A stretch of DNA of 12,442 bases from Opitutia bacterium (lineage in GTDB: Bacteria > Verrucomicrobiota > Verrucomicrobiia > Opitutales > Opitutaceae). Below the pieces are notes generated by a model. That model ran no database searches, was not told where the DNA came from, and saw only the letters and a program-made list of their open reading frames with translations. The stretch lies in NCBI GenBank assembly GCA_003157575.1, contig PMKA01000423.1:1-12442 (forward strand), in the 5' to 3' direction. Position numbers and translations under genes: made by a program. This document shows positions 1-7,620 of this stretch, in pieces; the stretch's first letter is position 1, and each line of letters opens with the position of its first letter.

Positions 1-78
1 GGAGGGCGAAGCCCGACGGGCTCCTGGGTGGAGAGAATAGGTTGGATTATTAGAATCTGACCGGTAGGAGAGGTTTCC
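1..78 (+). promoter_or_regulatory. Leader of thiD with strong Shine-Dalgarno and a small hairpin
   Basis: The purine-rich AGGAGAGG at 66-73 lies 5 nt before the ATG at 79 and fixes the thiD start. Positions 4-14 can fold as a GGGC/GCCC stem with a GAA loop, and 10-14 can instead pair with 18-22 (AGCCC/GGGCT), so two exclusive small hairpins are possible. These may be the tail of an upstream terminator or a repeat; the window edge prevents a decision. I see no TPP riboswitch (THI-box) signature. No clear -35/-10 pair can be defended. Confidence 0.55.
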
Positions 79-870
79 ATGAATTCCGAGGAACTTCCTG
101 TCGCCCTGACCATCGCCGGCTCGGACAGCGGAGCGGGCGCCGGCATCCAGGCCGATCTGCTCACCTTCGCGGCACACGGGGTTTTCGGTACCACCGCCAT
201 CACCTGCCTCACCGCGCAGAATCCCGACGGAGTCAGCGCAATCGAGGCACTTCCGGCCCCGTTCGTGCTGGAACAGATTCTCCAGGTGCACCGGTTCTTT
301 CGCATTCGCGCGCTGAAGACCGGCATGCTCCACTCCGCAGCGATCGTCACCGCCGTGGCGGACTTCCTGCGCGCCAAACCCGGCATCCCCGCGGTCATCG
401 ATCCCGTGATGGTTGCAACAAGCGGCGCGGGCCTGCTCCGGCCGGACGCGCTCGCCGCCGTGCGCGAGAACCTCCTGCCCCGGGCGGCGCTCGTCACCCC
501 CAACCTCGACGAGGTGGCCGTCCTCCTCGGCGAAAAACCGTCGACCGTGGACGCGATGATCGACGCCGGCCGCCGGCTGGCGGACACCTTCGGCGTCGCC
601 TTCCTCATCAAGGGCGGCCACCTGCAGGGAGACGGGCTTTCGGACGTCCTTGTCAGACCCGGAGTCGGGCCAAGAGTCTTCGCCTCCCGGCGCATCCATG
701 GCGTCAATACGCACGGGAGCGGCTGCACCCTGTCGGCGGCGATCGCCGCCAACCTCGCCAGGGGGTCGGAACTGGACGCAGCAGTCGGGGCGGCGCAGGC
801 GTACCTGCTGCGCGGTATGGAGCACAGCCTGAAGGTCGGCGGGCAACGGTTCATCCGTCACAGCACTTGA
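79..870 (+). CDS. thiD: Hydroxymethylpyrimidine/phosphomethylpyrimidine kinase ThiD
   Basis: This cytoplasmic ribokinase-fold enzyme phosphorylates 4-amino-5-hydroxymethyl-2-methylpyrimidine, and then its monophosphate, to give HMP-PP for thiamine synthesis. The 263-aa length is normal for the family. Visible motifs are the substrate-binding start TIAGSDSGAGAGIQAD (11-26), TAQNP (45-49), KTGML (80-84), DPVMVATSG (108-116), TPNLDEVAVLLG (140-151), IKGG (177-180) and the anion-hole/catalytic signature THGSGCTLSAA (211-221), with the active-site Cys at 216. Position 114 is Thr where many homologues have Lys (VAKSG). The ATG has a strong ribosome site 5 nt upstream. comEC starts 4 nt after the stop, so the two are probably co-transcribed, although no other thiamine gene is in the window. 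The alternative name, pyridoxine kinase of the ThiD clade, is less likely. Confidence 0.95.
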   Translation: MNSEELPVALTIAGSDSGAGAGIQADLLTFAAHGVFGTTAITCLTAQNPDGVSAIEALPAPFVLEQILQVHRFFRIRALKTGMLHSAAIVTAVADFLRAKPGIPAVIDPVMVATSGAGLLRPDALAAVRENLLPRAALVTPNLDEVAVLLGEKPSTVDAMIDAGRRLADTFGVAFLIKGGHLQGDGLSDVLVRPGVGPRVFASRRIHGVNTHGSGCTLSAAIAANLARGSELDAAVGAAQAYLLRGMEHSLKVGGQRFIRHST

Positions 871-874
871 GCCC

Positions 875-2524
875 ATGAGCCCCGGCGGCTTTGGCCATCG
901 CGCGCCCCTGTTGTGGCTGCTGCTGCCGCTGATGGCCGGCCTGACTCTCGGGCGCCTGACCGACCTCCCCTCGCTCCCGCTCCTGGAAGGGGCTGCAGTC
1001 GCCATTCTGACCGCCCTTCTGCTCTCGTTCCGGACCAGCACCGCCGCCCGCCGGGCCTGGCCGCTCGCCCTGGGCGCCGCCATGGTCATGGCATCGGCCG
1101 CGTACTATCGTCTCCGGCTCAACCGTCCTGCTGAATGGACCAATCTACCGCCGCGCGAGGCCCGGCTAACCCTGCAGGTCACGCAGGCCTTTTCATCGTC
1201 CCTTGGACAAAACCGGGCCAGCGGCCTCGGGACGGTCACGGACGCCCCCGCGCACCTGCGCGGGTTGGTCGGGCAGTCGCTCCATTTTTCGCTCGCGCTC
1301 CCGCCCGATGCGGTTCCTCCGTTGCGCTCGGCCAGGATCACGGCCGTGGGTGTGATCGAACTGCTGCCGCGACAGCCCGCCGCCGGCAGTTTCGCAGCAT
1401 ACCTGGCCGACGCCGGCGTGAATTTCAAATTCAGCCGCGGCCGGGTTCTCTTCGAGGCGGCTCCGCCATCCCGCTACCAGCGTTTCTGCAATCTCGCGGC
1501 GCGGCGTTTCGAACGCATCCTGGACGCCGGGCTTTCCGACCAGCCCGCCCTGTCGGCGATCTATCGCGCAATGATGCTCGGCCAGAAGCAGGACATGAGC
1601 GCCGAACAGCAGGCTCTCTTCCTGCATAGCGGCACGATGCACCTCTTCGCCATCAGCGGCCTTAACATCACAGCCATCGCGCTCAGCGTGCAGATCCTCC
1701 TTTCGCTGCTGCGCGTGCCACGGCTGCCCGCGGCTGCGGCCGGACTTGCCGCCCTCTGGCTTTATGTCGACATCACCGGGGCGAGCTCCTCGGCGGTGCG
1801 CGCGTTCATCATGTGCGCCCTCCTGGTAGTCTCGTTCTCGCTGCGGCGCCCGGCAAATCCGCTCGCCACGCTGAGCGCCTCCGCGCTGCTCGTGCTGCTG
1901 CTCGAACCGATGCAGATGTTCGGGGCGAGTTTCCAGATGTCCTACGGGATTGTCGCCGTCCTGCTGCTATTGGGCGGCCCCCTGGCGGAGTCGCTCTTCG
2001 CGCGATGGGCGCTGTTCACGGCGCTGCCGAAAACGACATGGCGGTGGTACCATCACCTGGCCGACGCGGCGTGGCGTGGCCTGCTCGGAGCGCTCGGAAT
2101 CGGCCTGGCCTCCTCGCTCGTCAGCACGATCTCCGGCATCCAGTTCTTCGGGCTGTTCACGCCGGGATCGCTGGCCGTCAATCTTGTGGTGATCCCGATC
2201 TCGACGTTCGTCGTCAGCGCCGGATTCGTCTCGCTTCTGTTCGGGTTTGCCGGATTCACGGCAGGGAGCGTTGTATTCAATCACGCCGGCATCCTCCTGC
2301 TCTGGTTCATGGACCGGCTGCTGCGGATGGCGATGGCAGTTCCGGGCGTCTACGAGGCCGCCCATTTTCGCGCAGCCTGGCTCGGTCCGGCATCCCTTGT
2401 CATCCTCCTGGCCGCCTGTCTGGCCGGTTATGCCTGGCACTGGCGGCGGGAACGCGGCGGCTTCTGGGCGCCGTTCGCACTTACAACCTGCTTGATTGCG
2501 CTCGGCGTGAGATTCGGAGGTTAG
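875..2524 (+). CDS. comEC: ComEC/Rec2 family competence protein, lacking the C-terminal metallo-beta-lactamase domain
   Basis: Polytopic inner-membrane protein of the family that forms the channel moving single-stranded DNA into the cytoplasm during transformation. Three hydrophobic helices lie at about 11-27, 38-52 and 62-78. They are followed by the soluble DUF4131/OB-like region (about 95-195) and the Competence domain, with FAISGLN (258-264; the usual ISGLH has Asn in place of His), TGASSSAVRA (301-310), FQMSYG (353-358) and many further membrane segments to about residue 545. At 549 aa it is shorter than the roughly 700-800 aa of typical Gram-negative ComEC. It stops right after the last membrane helix, where a beta-lactamase-like domain normally follows. 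The ATG lies 4 nt after the thiD stop without its own clear Shine-Dalgarno, so translational coupling is likely. Family membership is secure; whether the short form is natural for the clade or caused by a deletion is open. Confidence 0.85.
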   Translation: MSPGGFGHRAPLLWLLLPLMAGLTLGRLTDLPSLPLLEGAAVAILTALLLSFRTSTAARRAWPLALGAAMVMASAAYYRLRLNRPAEWTNLPPREARLTLQVTQAFSSSLGQNRASGLGTVTDAPAHLRGLVGQSLHFSLALPPDAVPPLRSARITAVGVIELLPRQPAAGSFAAYLADAGVNFKFSRGRVLFEAAPPSRYQRFCNLAARRFERILDAGLSDQPALSAIYRAMMLGQKQDMSAEQQALFLHSGTMHLFAISGLNITAIALSVQILLSLLRVPRLPAAAAGLAALWLYVDITGASSSAVRAFIMCALLVVSFSLRRPANPLATLSASALLVLLLEPMQMFGASFQMSYGIVAVLLLLGGPLAESLFARWALFTALPKTTWRWYHHLADAAWRGLLGALGIGLASSLVSTISGIQFFGLFTPGSLAVNLVVIPISTFVVSAGFVSLLFGFAGFTAGSVVFNHAGILLLWFMDRLLRMAMAVPGVYEAAHFRAAWLGPASLVILLAACLAGYAWHWRRERGGFWAPFALTTCLIALGVRFGG

Positions 2525-2620
2525 GCCTAAAACACCAAGCACCGATACCATTCGATCGTGCTGCACCGCTTCGAACGGGGTCCCGCCGCGAACGCCCACC
2601 TGCGGCCGCACGTAGAGATG
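2521..2620. other. Unassigned junction segment between comEC and the restriction-gene stump
   Basis: This 100-bp stretch matches neither neighbour by eye. It begins with a perfect 10-bp palindrome, TTAGGCCTAA (2521-2530), which contains the comEC stop codon, and holds a second one, TGCGGCCGCA (2601-2610). The minus-strand frame of the restriction stump stays open across it, but the translation (for example THLYVRPQVGV just after the conserved part) no longer resembles type III helicases. It may be a deletion or insertion scar, or repeat DNA; I assign no function. Confidence 0.4.
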
Positions 2621-2928
2621 GGTGGCGTTCTCGCAGCCGCTCTCCCTCCAGCGGCGCACATCCTCGCGCAGGGCGTTGACGAGCGCGAGCTTTTCGCTGC
2701 CGTAGTCTCCGTCGACGCTTTTAAGTTCGGTCTGGCCCGTAATCACCCGCTGGGGCGTCCAAAAATGGATGGCATCGCGGCGGCCCGGAATCTTATTCGC
2801 CTTGCCCGATTTGTCATAAGCCCAATGACATTGCGGTTCGGCGAAGGGGTTATTGATGATCGGCTCTTCGACAGCGCCTGGATGGGCGGCCCGGCGGCAG
2901 AGGAGGGAGTGGAAGAGGCGCGGGCCAT
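2621..2928 (-). pseudogene. Truncated, frameshifted N-terminus of a type III-like restriction endonuclease/DEAD helicase subunit
   Basis: The minus strand between about 2872 and 2621 encodes a segment starting VEEPIINNPFAEPQCHW. It continues through PGRR, a short low-complexity stretch and LVNALREDVRRWRESG. This order is what I recognise as the start of large Res/helicase subunits, which normally continue into Q-motif, Walker A and DEAD-box regions over about 1000 aa. Here similarity ends near 2621 and no helicase motif follows. The natural start is probably the ATG at 2928, 5 nt after the stop of the AlbA_2 gene, but that ATG is in a different frame from the conserved segment. At least one frameshift therefore lies between 2928 and 2872. 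Both truncation and frameshift point to a dead gene. The assignment rests on motif memory, not on a search. Confidence 0.6.
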
Positions 2929-2933
2929 GTGGG

Positions 2934-4460
2934 TTAAGTCTGGCGTGCGAGCCACGCGCGGCCGGCATCCGTGATGCGGTATTTTTGCAGCCGGCTGGTC
3001 GGTTTTTCGGGAAGGGTCATTTCGAGCAGGCCTTGTTCGATCATGGGGGCGATGACTTGGTCCCGGAACTTGGTCCTGTTCGTCCGGCCGATCAGTTGAA
3101 GAAGATCCGCAATGGCGCTCGGCTCCAAACACTTAGCGAGGATTTTAACTTGGTCCCTACTTAGTCCCAATTCGGTCCCGAAATCTGCGGGGAGCGGTTG
3201 CCCGGTAACTACCGGAGCCGGCCGCAGGGGCAGGCGAACGAACAGGTAAGTGCGGTCGTCGTCCGTCTCAAACCGGGGAGCCGGCGAACCGTTTTCGTGC
3301 ATGGCCCGTAGGATCGTTGGAATGCCGGTGTTGCGGCCTTCGCTCAACTCCAGCTCCTTGAGAAACTCGCCAATGCGCCGGTTGCGGTAGCGGCGCGCGA
3401 CCGGCCGGCCGGCGCGCAGCTCATCCATTTGAATGGAGCGGTCGGGGCCGGGAAAACTCTGGATTAGGATTTCATCGGCGAGCACGCGGACCTCGATGGA
3501 ATCCCGCTCCTCATAGCTGCGGTGATAAACGGCGTTGACGAGCGTCTCCTCCAACGCGGCGTAGGGCAGATTCCAATAGCGCCCCGCCTCGGCTTGGTCG
3601 GGCCGCTTGCGGACGTACTCGACCAGCACGTTGTTTTTCAGATACGCGAGCGCATCGCGCAGCATGACGTCCAGCGGGCCGGCGAACGAGCGTTCGATGA
3701 TGTCGCTGCCGGCCGACCCGTGGGGAAATTGCACGATATCGATCTGGGTGCCGGGAAACCACTCAGCAGGTTTGGGCGTGAAAAACATCAACCCGACGTT
3801 GATCGGGAACGGCGCTTCCGGGGGGCCGCCGAGCAGATGCATGTCCTGTGCGACCGCCTGCAACGATCGGCTCGCGGCGAGCGGGGCGAGATCGCTTTTC
3901 ACCCGCGTGAGGAAACTTTGGATCAAACCCGGCTGGAGCGCACCGACCTGCGCCCGCATGTTCATCCGGTCGTCGAAGGGGATCTTGTTGGCGAGCGCGA
4001 TCAATTCCTGCTCGTCGGTTCCCCTGGCTTCGACCGAACTAGAGTGCCGGCGGATGAAGTAGGCCCACGCCTGGTTGTCCTTGGCCAAGGACACGGGCGC
4101 CTTGTAGGGACGCTGATCGCCGCCGGGAGCCCAGATGACCAGGACGAGGCGGCCCTGCACCGTGGCCGGAACGGCGAGAGGATGGTAGGCCGGGCGCAAC
4201 TTGTGGCCCAGTTCCAGCAATTTTCGCTGGATGGCATCGGCCTGTTCCGGCTGAAGGCCTGTCGGTGGCAGCACCGGCCGGCCATCCTTTTCCGCCACGC
4301 CGATGACGAGGTAGCCGCCGCCCCAATTATGAAAATCGTTGGCGAAAGCGCACAGGCTATGCACGACCGCCTCTGGATTCCAGCCCTCCTTGAACTCCAA
4401 ACGCTCCCATTCGACCACGCGGCCGGTGAAGAGGTCTTGGATATTGATGGGGAGAGGCAT
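2934..4460 (-). CDS. AlbA_2 (Schlafen-like) domain protein with RecG-like/HATPase_c_4 C-terminus and winged helix
   Basis: A probable 508-aa cytoplasmic protein of the COG2865 type (putative DNA-binding regulator or ATP-binding protein). From the ATG at 4460, the N-terminal 130 residues form an AlbA_2 domain, with LEFKEGW near 21-27 and GGGYLVIGVAE near 47-57. An ATPase-like C-terminal region carries LEETLVNAVYHRSY (304-317) and RNRRIGEFLKELELSEGRNTG, resembling the E-x-x-x-N-A-x-x-H-R pattern of HATPase_c_4. The end (about 434-505) is a winged helix, with FRDQVIAPMIEQGLL and YRITDAGRAWL. An in-frame GTG at 4499 would add 13 residues; I prefer the ATG because the domain begins at PLPINIQDLF and AGGA lies just before it. 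Genes of this type often sit inside restriction-modification loci, which fits the broken genes on both sides. Its role (regulator, RNA/DNA nuclease or accessory defence factor) cannot be read from sequence. Confidence 0.85.
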   Translation of the reverse strand: MPLPINIQDLFTGRVVEWERLEFKEGWNPEAVVHSLCAFANDFHNWGGGYLVIGVAEKDGRPVLPPTGLQPEQADAIQRKLLELGHKLRPAYHPLAVPATVQGRLVLVIWAPGGDQRPYKAPVSLAKDNQAWAYFIRRHSSSVEARGTDEQELIALANKIPFDDRMNMRAQVGALQPGLIQSFLTRVKSDLAPLAASRSLQAVAQDMHLLGGPPEAPFPINVGLMFFTPKPAEWFPGTQIDIVQFPHGSAGSDIIERSFAGPLDVMLRDALAYLKNNVLVEYVRKRPDQAEAGRYWNLPYAALEETLVNAVYHRSYEERDSIEVRVLADEILIQSFPGPDRSIQMDELRAGRPVARRYRNRRIGEFLKELELSEGRNTGIPTILRAMHENGSPAPRFETDDDRTYLFVRLPLRPAPVVTGQPLPADFGTELGLSRDQVKILAKCLEPSAIADLLQLIGRTNRTKFRDQVIAPMIEQGLLEMTLPEKPTSRLQKYRITDAGRAWLARQT

Positions 4461-4464
4461 GATC

Positions 4465-4672
4465 CTAACGAATTTCGGTTTCGGTGCAGACTTGTTCACC
4501 CATTTCCAACAATTGCCGCAGGATAGCCTTGGCGTCGGCTACGAACTGTCCGTAACGCACCGCAGTCCACACATCCGAGCTGTTCCCGCAACGACGTGTT
4601 TCCGATGGTGGATCCATCGATTGGAGCAAGGGCGAGCAGGACAGATTGCTGGGGAGAAAGTCCGCCGGACAT
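4465..4672 (-). pseudogene. Possible winged-helix remnant of a lost upstream restriction/modification gene
   Basis: Reading minus from an ATG at 4672, one frame gives SGGLSPQQSVLLALAPIDG and then GNTSLREQLG. This resembles a short winged-helix segment found in some restriction-associated methylase and helper proteins. The resemblance then stops. In the frame shifted by one, a plausible helical tail (FVADAKAILRQLLEMGEQV) runs to a TAG at 4467-4465, just upstream of the AlbA_2 gene. The switch of frame suggests a frameshifted relic, with the rest of the gene gone. No Shine-Dalgarno precedes the ATG. This is a weak call based on motif memory; it could be chance. Confidence 0.3.
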
Positions 4673-4952
4673 AAGAAACGGGAGAGATGAAGCCACCAAG
4701 CTAAAGCGGAAGGTGTTCGCCGCAGTGACCGATGATGATCTTCTGCGAAGCCGAATCCCAGTAAAAATGCACCCAAATACAATCCGGGGCACATCTCCCG
4801 AGTGTCGGCAATGCAGACTAGAAAGCCTGCACTGCGTTCGGCAAGCCTCGAGGACCACCGACAATTCGGAGCCGCGCCCGTCCGATGCCGCCGTTCCGGT
4901 GTTGCATCGCCCGATGGTTGCGCGTGTTCTGGAAGCTTCGCCACATTCTACG
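4673..4952. other. Intergenic stretch without a recognisable gene
   Basis: Open frames exist on both strands, but none reads like a protein, and several run through low-quality Cys/Arg/Ser-rich translation typical of shadows. By eye it is less GC-rich than the flanking genes, which fits decayed accessory DNA. I see no tRNA, terminator or insertion-sequence end. The promoter of the 99-aa gene at 4953 should lie in its right part, but I cannot defend a specific -35/-10. Confidence 0.5.
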
Positions 4953-5225
<273 letters not shown>

Positions 5226-5252
<27 letters not shown>

Positions 5253-6038
5253 GTTTTCCGCCGCTGCGGCGGAAAACTCGAAGTCGCCGATGAGCACGTG
5301 GTGGTCGGAGGCGAGGGTCGGCTTCACCTCATGCCCGACGGCCCGCAGCTGGCTGTTGAAAAAGAGGTGGTCGAGCACATACGGACGCCGGCGCCAGGTG
5401 ACCTCGCCGGTCTGGACCGTCTGGTAGCCGATCCGGCCGAATTGCTCCACGAGCGAGGCATGGTTGCTGACGTTGAAGTCGCCTCCCAAAACCGTGGGGC
5501 CTGTCGACGCGCGAAGCTGTCTGGCGACGAACTCCCTCTGGCCGAGATGGATCTCGCTCGCGGAATTGAGCATGAAGAACGCCAGCAGATGCGTATTGAA
5601 GATCTGAAGACGGCGGCCTGAAATCGTCGTTGCCGCCCCGATCAAAAGGCGGTCCGTCGGCGTCTTGCGCTCGCCCTGAAAGCTGAATTCCACCGGCGGC
5701 GACGCCAGATCCAGGCGGATCGTGTCGCTCAGCGCCGTCCTGGACAATATCGCCAGCCCGATTCCGAACGGCAATTCGCGGGGATCCGCCTTGGGATAGG
5801 AAAAGAACGCGTCGTAGGCCGGGAATGCGGCGCGCAGTCGCAGGAAATTCGGCGGCGGTTCCGGCTGCACGCCGCCCGGAAGCGTCTGCTCGACCTCCTG
5901 CAGCAGGATGATGTCGGCGTTGTGACTGCGGATCTCGGCGATCGTCAGGTCAAGATCGACGGGCGCGTTGTCGGGGTCCGCTTCATCCCAGCTTTGCCCA
6001 TACTGGATGTTGAATTGCAGGACTCTGAAAGCGCACAT
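5226..6038 (-). CDS. Endonuclease/exonuclease/phosphatase (EEP) family protein
   Basis: A 270-aa hydrolase of the DNase I-like/EEP superfamily, whose members cut phosphodiester bonds in nucleic acids, lipids or small substrates using a divalent metal. Counting from the ATG at 6038, the family landmarks are all visible: LQFNIQYGQ with metal-site Asn 10, ILLQEVEQ with Glu 48, NTHLLAF with His 150, LGGDFNVS with Asp 187 and Asn 189, LDHLF with Asp 223, and ASDHHVLIGDF with the catalytic Asp-His pair (245-246). I see no signal peptide from this start. The frame stays open upstream to a TTG at 6140, but those residues look non-coding; no clear Shine-Dalgarno supports either start. The C-terminal tail (SAAAAENSGFGSSKT) is encoded by an inverted repeat and looks appended. 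The substrate cannot be told. Confidence 0.85.
5231..5279. repeat. Two nested-neighbour hairpins at a convergent gene junction
   Basis: A perfect inverted repeat has 14-bp arms GAGTTTTCCGCCGC (5251-5264) and GCGGCGGAAAACTC (5266-5279) around a single base. Just left of it is a smaller hairpin, TTTTGG (5231-5236) / CCAAAA (5242-5247), with a 5-nt loop. They sit where the 99-aa gene and the EEP gene converge and overlap. A bidirectional transcription end is a natural guess. However, neither strand has a U-run after the stem (the T-tracts come before it), so this is not a classic intrinsic terminator. The larger repeat encodes the EEP C-terminal tail. Confidence 0.75.
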
Positions 6039-6230
6039 GGGGTTTGAAACATTAACACCGGGCGGGAGATCGCCCCGACACAGATGTCCTGATCTGCAAA
6101 CAAGGTGCCAGAGAAAGCGATGCACCCGAGGGATTTTCAATCAGGATCATGGCCGGCAGCTTATCAAAATGCTCTCTCTCAACGTTCTGTTCGCAAGTCA
6201 AATCTCCTTGGGCGTTCGCCGGGAATCGCT
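6039..6230. other. Spacer between the ThyX-like and EEP genes
   Basis: This 192-bp gap lies between two minus-strand genes. The longest minus frame starting in it is a 32-codon ATG frame from 6151 without a ribosome site, which I do not call. It presumably carries the EEP promoter and leader. I see no strong terminator or repeat. Confidence 0.4.
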
Positions 6231-7577
6231 TCACTCCGGCTCGGCCGTGCCTTCCACAACCCACGGTCTGGAGTCCGGCACCTGCTTGAAAAATTCGCCG
6301 AGCGCCGCGCTCAGATGCTCGGCGTAGCGGAAATGCGCCCCCATGCCCGTCCGCAATTCCGCCTCGTAGATGAACTTGTCGGCGTGGGTGCTGTGCTCAA
6401 ACGGCGTCTGCGCACCAAGAAGCAGCGAATAGACATACGCCGGAGAGCCCCGCTGCAGCAATTCCCGCGTCAGGGCGAGCTGGTCGTTCAGGAGTCCGGA
6501 ATGCGGCGCCGCCGGCACTTCTGGCGGAAGATAGAAACCGGTCTGGATCAGCGGCGTGTAGCGATTGCCGGTGCGATGGCGGTTCAGGTCGCGCAGCTCC
6601 GCGATTGCGAGATTGTTCCAGGCAAAGGTGACGCGCATCCGCCTGATCGCGAGTCCACATTGCGCGTAGCGATTGGACCGGTGCGCCAGGGCTTCGGCGA
6701 CGGGTTGAAGCTCGGGAAGCCATGGTGGCGTCTCCCCGTCGACCTTGACCCATACCGCATCGGCGAGGGGTTCTGCAGACAGCCGTTCGAGCCCAAACCG
6801 CAGCGATGCGGCAAGCTCCTGCCGCGCCTGCTCCTGATAGGACTCCTCGGCGCCGCTGTGCCGCAACAGTCGCGGCGAAAGCTTGACCAGTTCCTCCCGG
6901 ATGGCCGCAGCGGCCGCACGGGCCTCGGGATGCGGGAGGGAATCGAGGTGCTTCACGGTCTGCGCCCACATCCGGGCCGTCTGCACAATCGCCAGGTTGG
7001 TGCGCATCGCCAGCGGAATGAAGTACCGGGCGCGGTCGAGGGCGTAGTTCTTGCGGATCCGCGCGACGACGGCCGGCCGTGCATCCTTGGGCACGCGCAC
7101 GCGCGCAGGGTCGGAACTGCCCAGGGCGTCCAGCCGCGCGTACTCCGCACCGTATGCGGCAAACGCCCTTCCCATGATTTCGCGCCAGCGCACCGCCAGA
7201 TCGTCGGGAATTCCGAGCTCCGCGGCCGATGGCAGGTTCGAAGGTTCCATCCCGATATAGCGGGTGCTCGACTCCTGCCCGTCCGCCATCGGCGAGATTT
7301 CAAACAATTTATAGGCCAGCCACATCGAGACGCCATCGATCGCGACGGCCAGGCCTCCGGTGAGGCCCCCGATCGATGCGTGCCCGTAATCGACAAACTT
7401 CAGGATGCGGTCGATCGATTCCTCCGGATGGTCCACGTCGACGCGCTCGATGATCCGCGCCAGCCCTTCGTTGCTGCGCGAATAACGCGCAAGCACCGAG
7501 GCGAGAAGTTCCGGCGTGACGCGCGGGAGCTCCGAGGCGGTTGGGGGCGGGACAACGGCTAGTGCGGTTACTTTCAT
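6231..7577 (-). CDS. Internally duplicated, divergent FAD-dependent thymidylate synthase (ThyX-like) protein
   Basis: A 448-aa protein with two tandem ThyX-like halves. Canonical ThyX (about 220-260 aa, homotetramer) makes dTMP from dUMP using FAD and methylene-tetrahydrofolate, with signature RHRxxSxNExSxRY. Half 1 has GHAS (65-68), AIDGVSMWLAYKLFEIS (79-95) and QESSTRY (101-107): the end of the signature is kept, but RHR is replaced by sequence around FEIS. Half 2 has FAWNNLAIAELRDLNRHR, with RHR at 333-335, followed directly by TGNRYTP: RHR is kept, but the Ser/Asn-Glu/Ser part is shortened. It ends with the conserved-looking TPFEHSTHADKFIYEAELR. Proteins of this length are usually labelled thymidylate synthase by similarity; activity is inferred, not shown. 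The ATG at 7577 is chosen; a GTG at 7586 would add three residues, and neither has a clear Shine-Dalgarno. No thyA is in the window. Confidence 0.75.
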   Translation of the reverse strand: MKVTALAVVPPPTASELPRVTPELLASVLARYSRSNEGLARIIERVDVDHPEESIDRILKFVDYGHASIGGLTGGLAVAIDGVSMWLAYKLFEISPMADGQESSTRYIGMEPSNLPSAAELGIPDDLAVRWREIMGRAFAAYGAEYARLDALGSSDPARVRVPKDARPAVVARIRKNYALDRARYFIPLAMRTNLAIVQTARMWAQTVKHLDSLPHPEARAAAAAIREELVKLSPRLLRHSGAEESYQEQARQELAASLRFGLERLSAEPLADAVWVKVDGETPPWLPELQPVAEALAHRSNRYAQCGLAIRRMRVTFAWNNLAIAELRDLNRHRTGNRYTPLIQTGFYLPPEVPAAPHSGLLNDQLALTRELLQRGSPAYVYSLLLGAQTPFEHSTHADKFIYEAELRTGMGAHFRYAEHLSAALGEFFKQVPDSRPWVVEGTAEPE

Positions 7578-7593
7578 CCGGGGCACTTACTTG

Positions 7594-7620
7594 AACCACA
7601 AAGGCACAAAGGCACGAAGA
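7594..7620. repeat. ACAAAGGC tandem 8-mer intergenic repeat
   Basis: ACAAAGGC occurs twice head-to-tail (7598-7605 and 7606-7613), followed by a variant, ACGAAG. Related ACAAAGGCACGAAG strings are, to my knowledge, frequent between genes in Verrucomicrobiota and Planctomycetota genomes. It lies only 17-43 bp upstream of the ThyX-like start, so it falls within or against that gene's promoter/leader. Confidence 0.6.

Noticed and set aside
1..78. TPP riboswitch before thiD
   Set aside because: The leader is short and lacks the THI-box conserved strings; it may be cut by the window edge, but nothing visible supports it.
1967..2523. Extension of the restriction-stump frame into comEC on the minus strand
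   Set aside because: The frame merely happens to stay open; the sense strand there is the ComEC membrane region, and the antisense translation has no helicase motifs.
3522..4526. Plus-strand open frame of 334 codons opposite the AlbA_2 gene
   Set aside because: The translation is low in protein-like character, and the minus strand has clear domains.
6052..6151. 32-codon minus-strand frame from the ATG at 6151
   Set aside because: It has no Shine-Dalgarno, no recognisable protein character and lies in a spacer.
6105..7562. Long plus-strand open frame (485 codons) antisense to the ThyX-like gene
   Set aside because: It is rich in Arg/His/Gly with no domain; it is a typical GC-rich shadow of a clearly coding minus strand.
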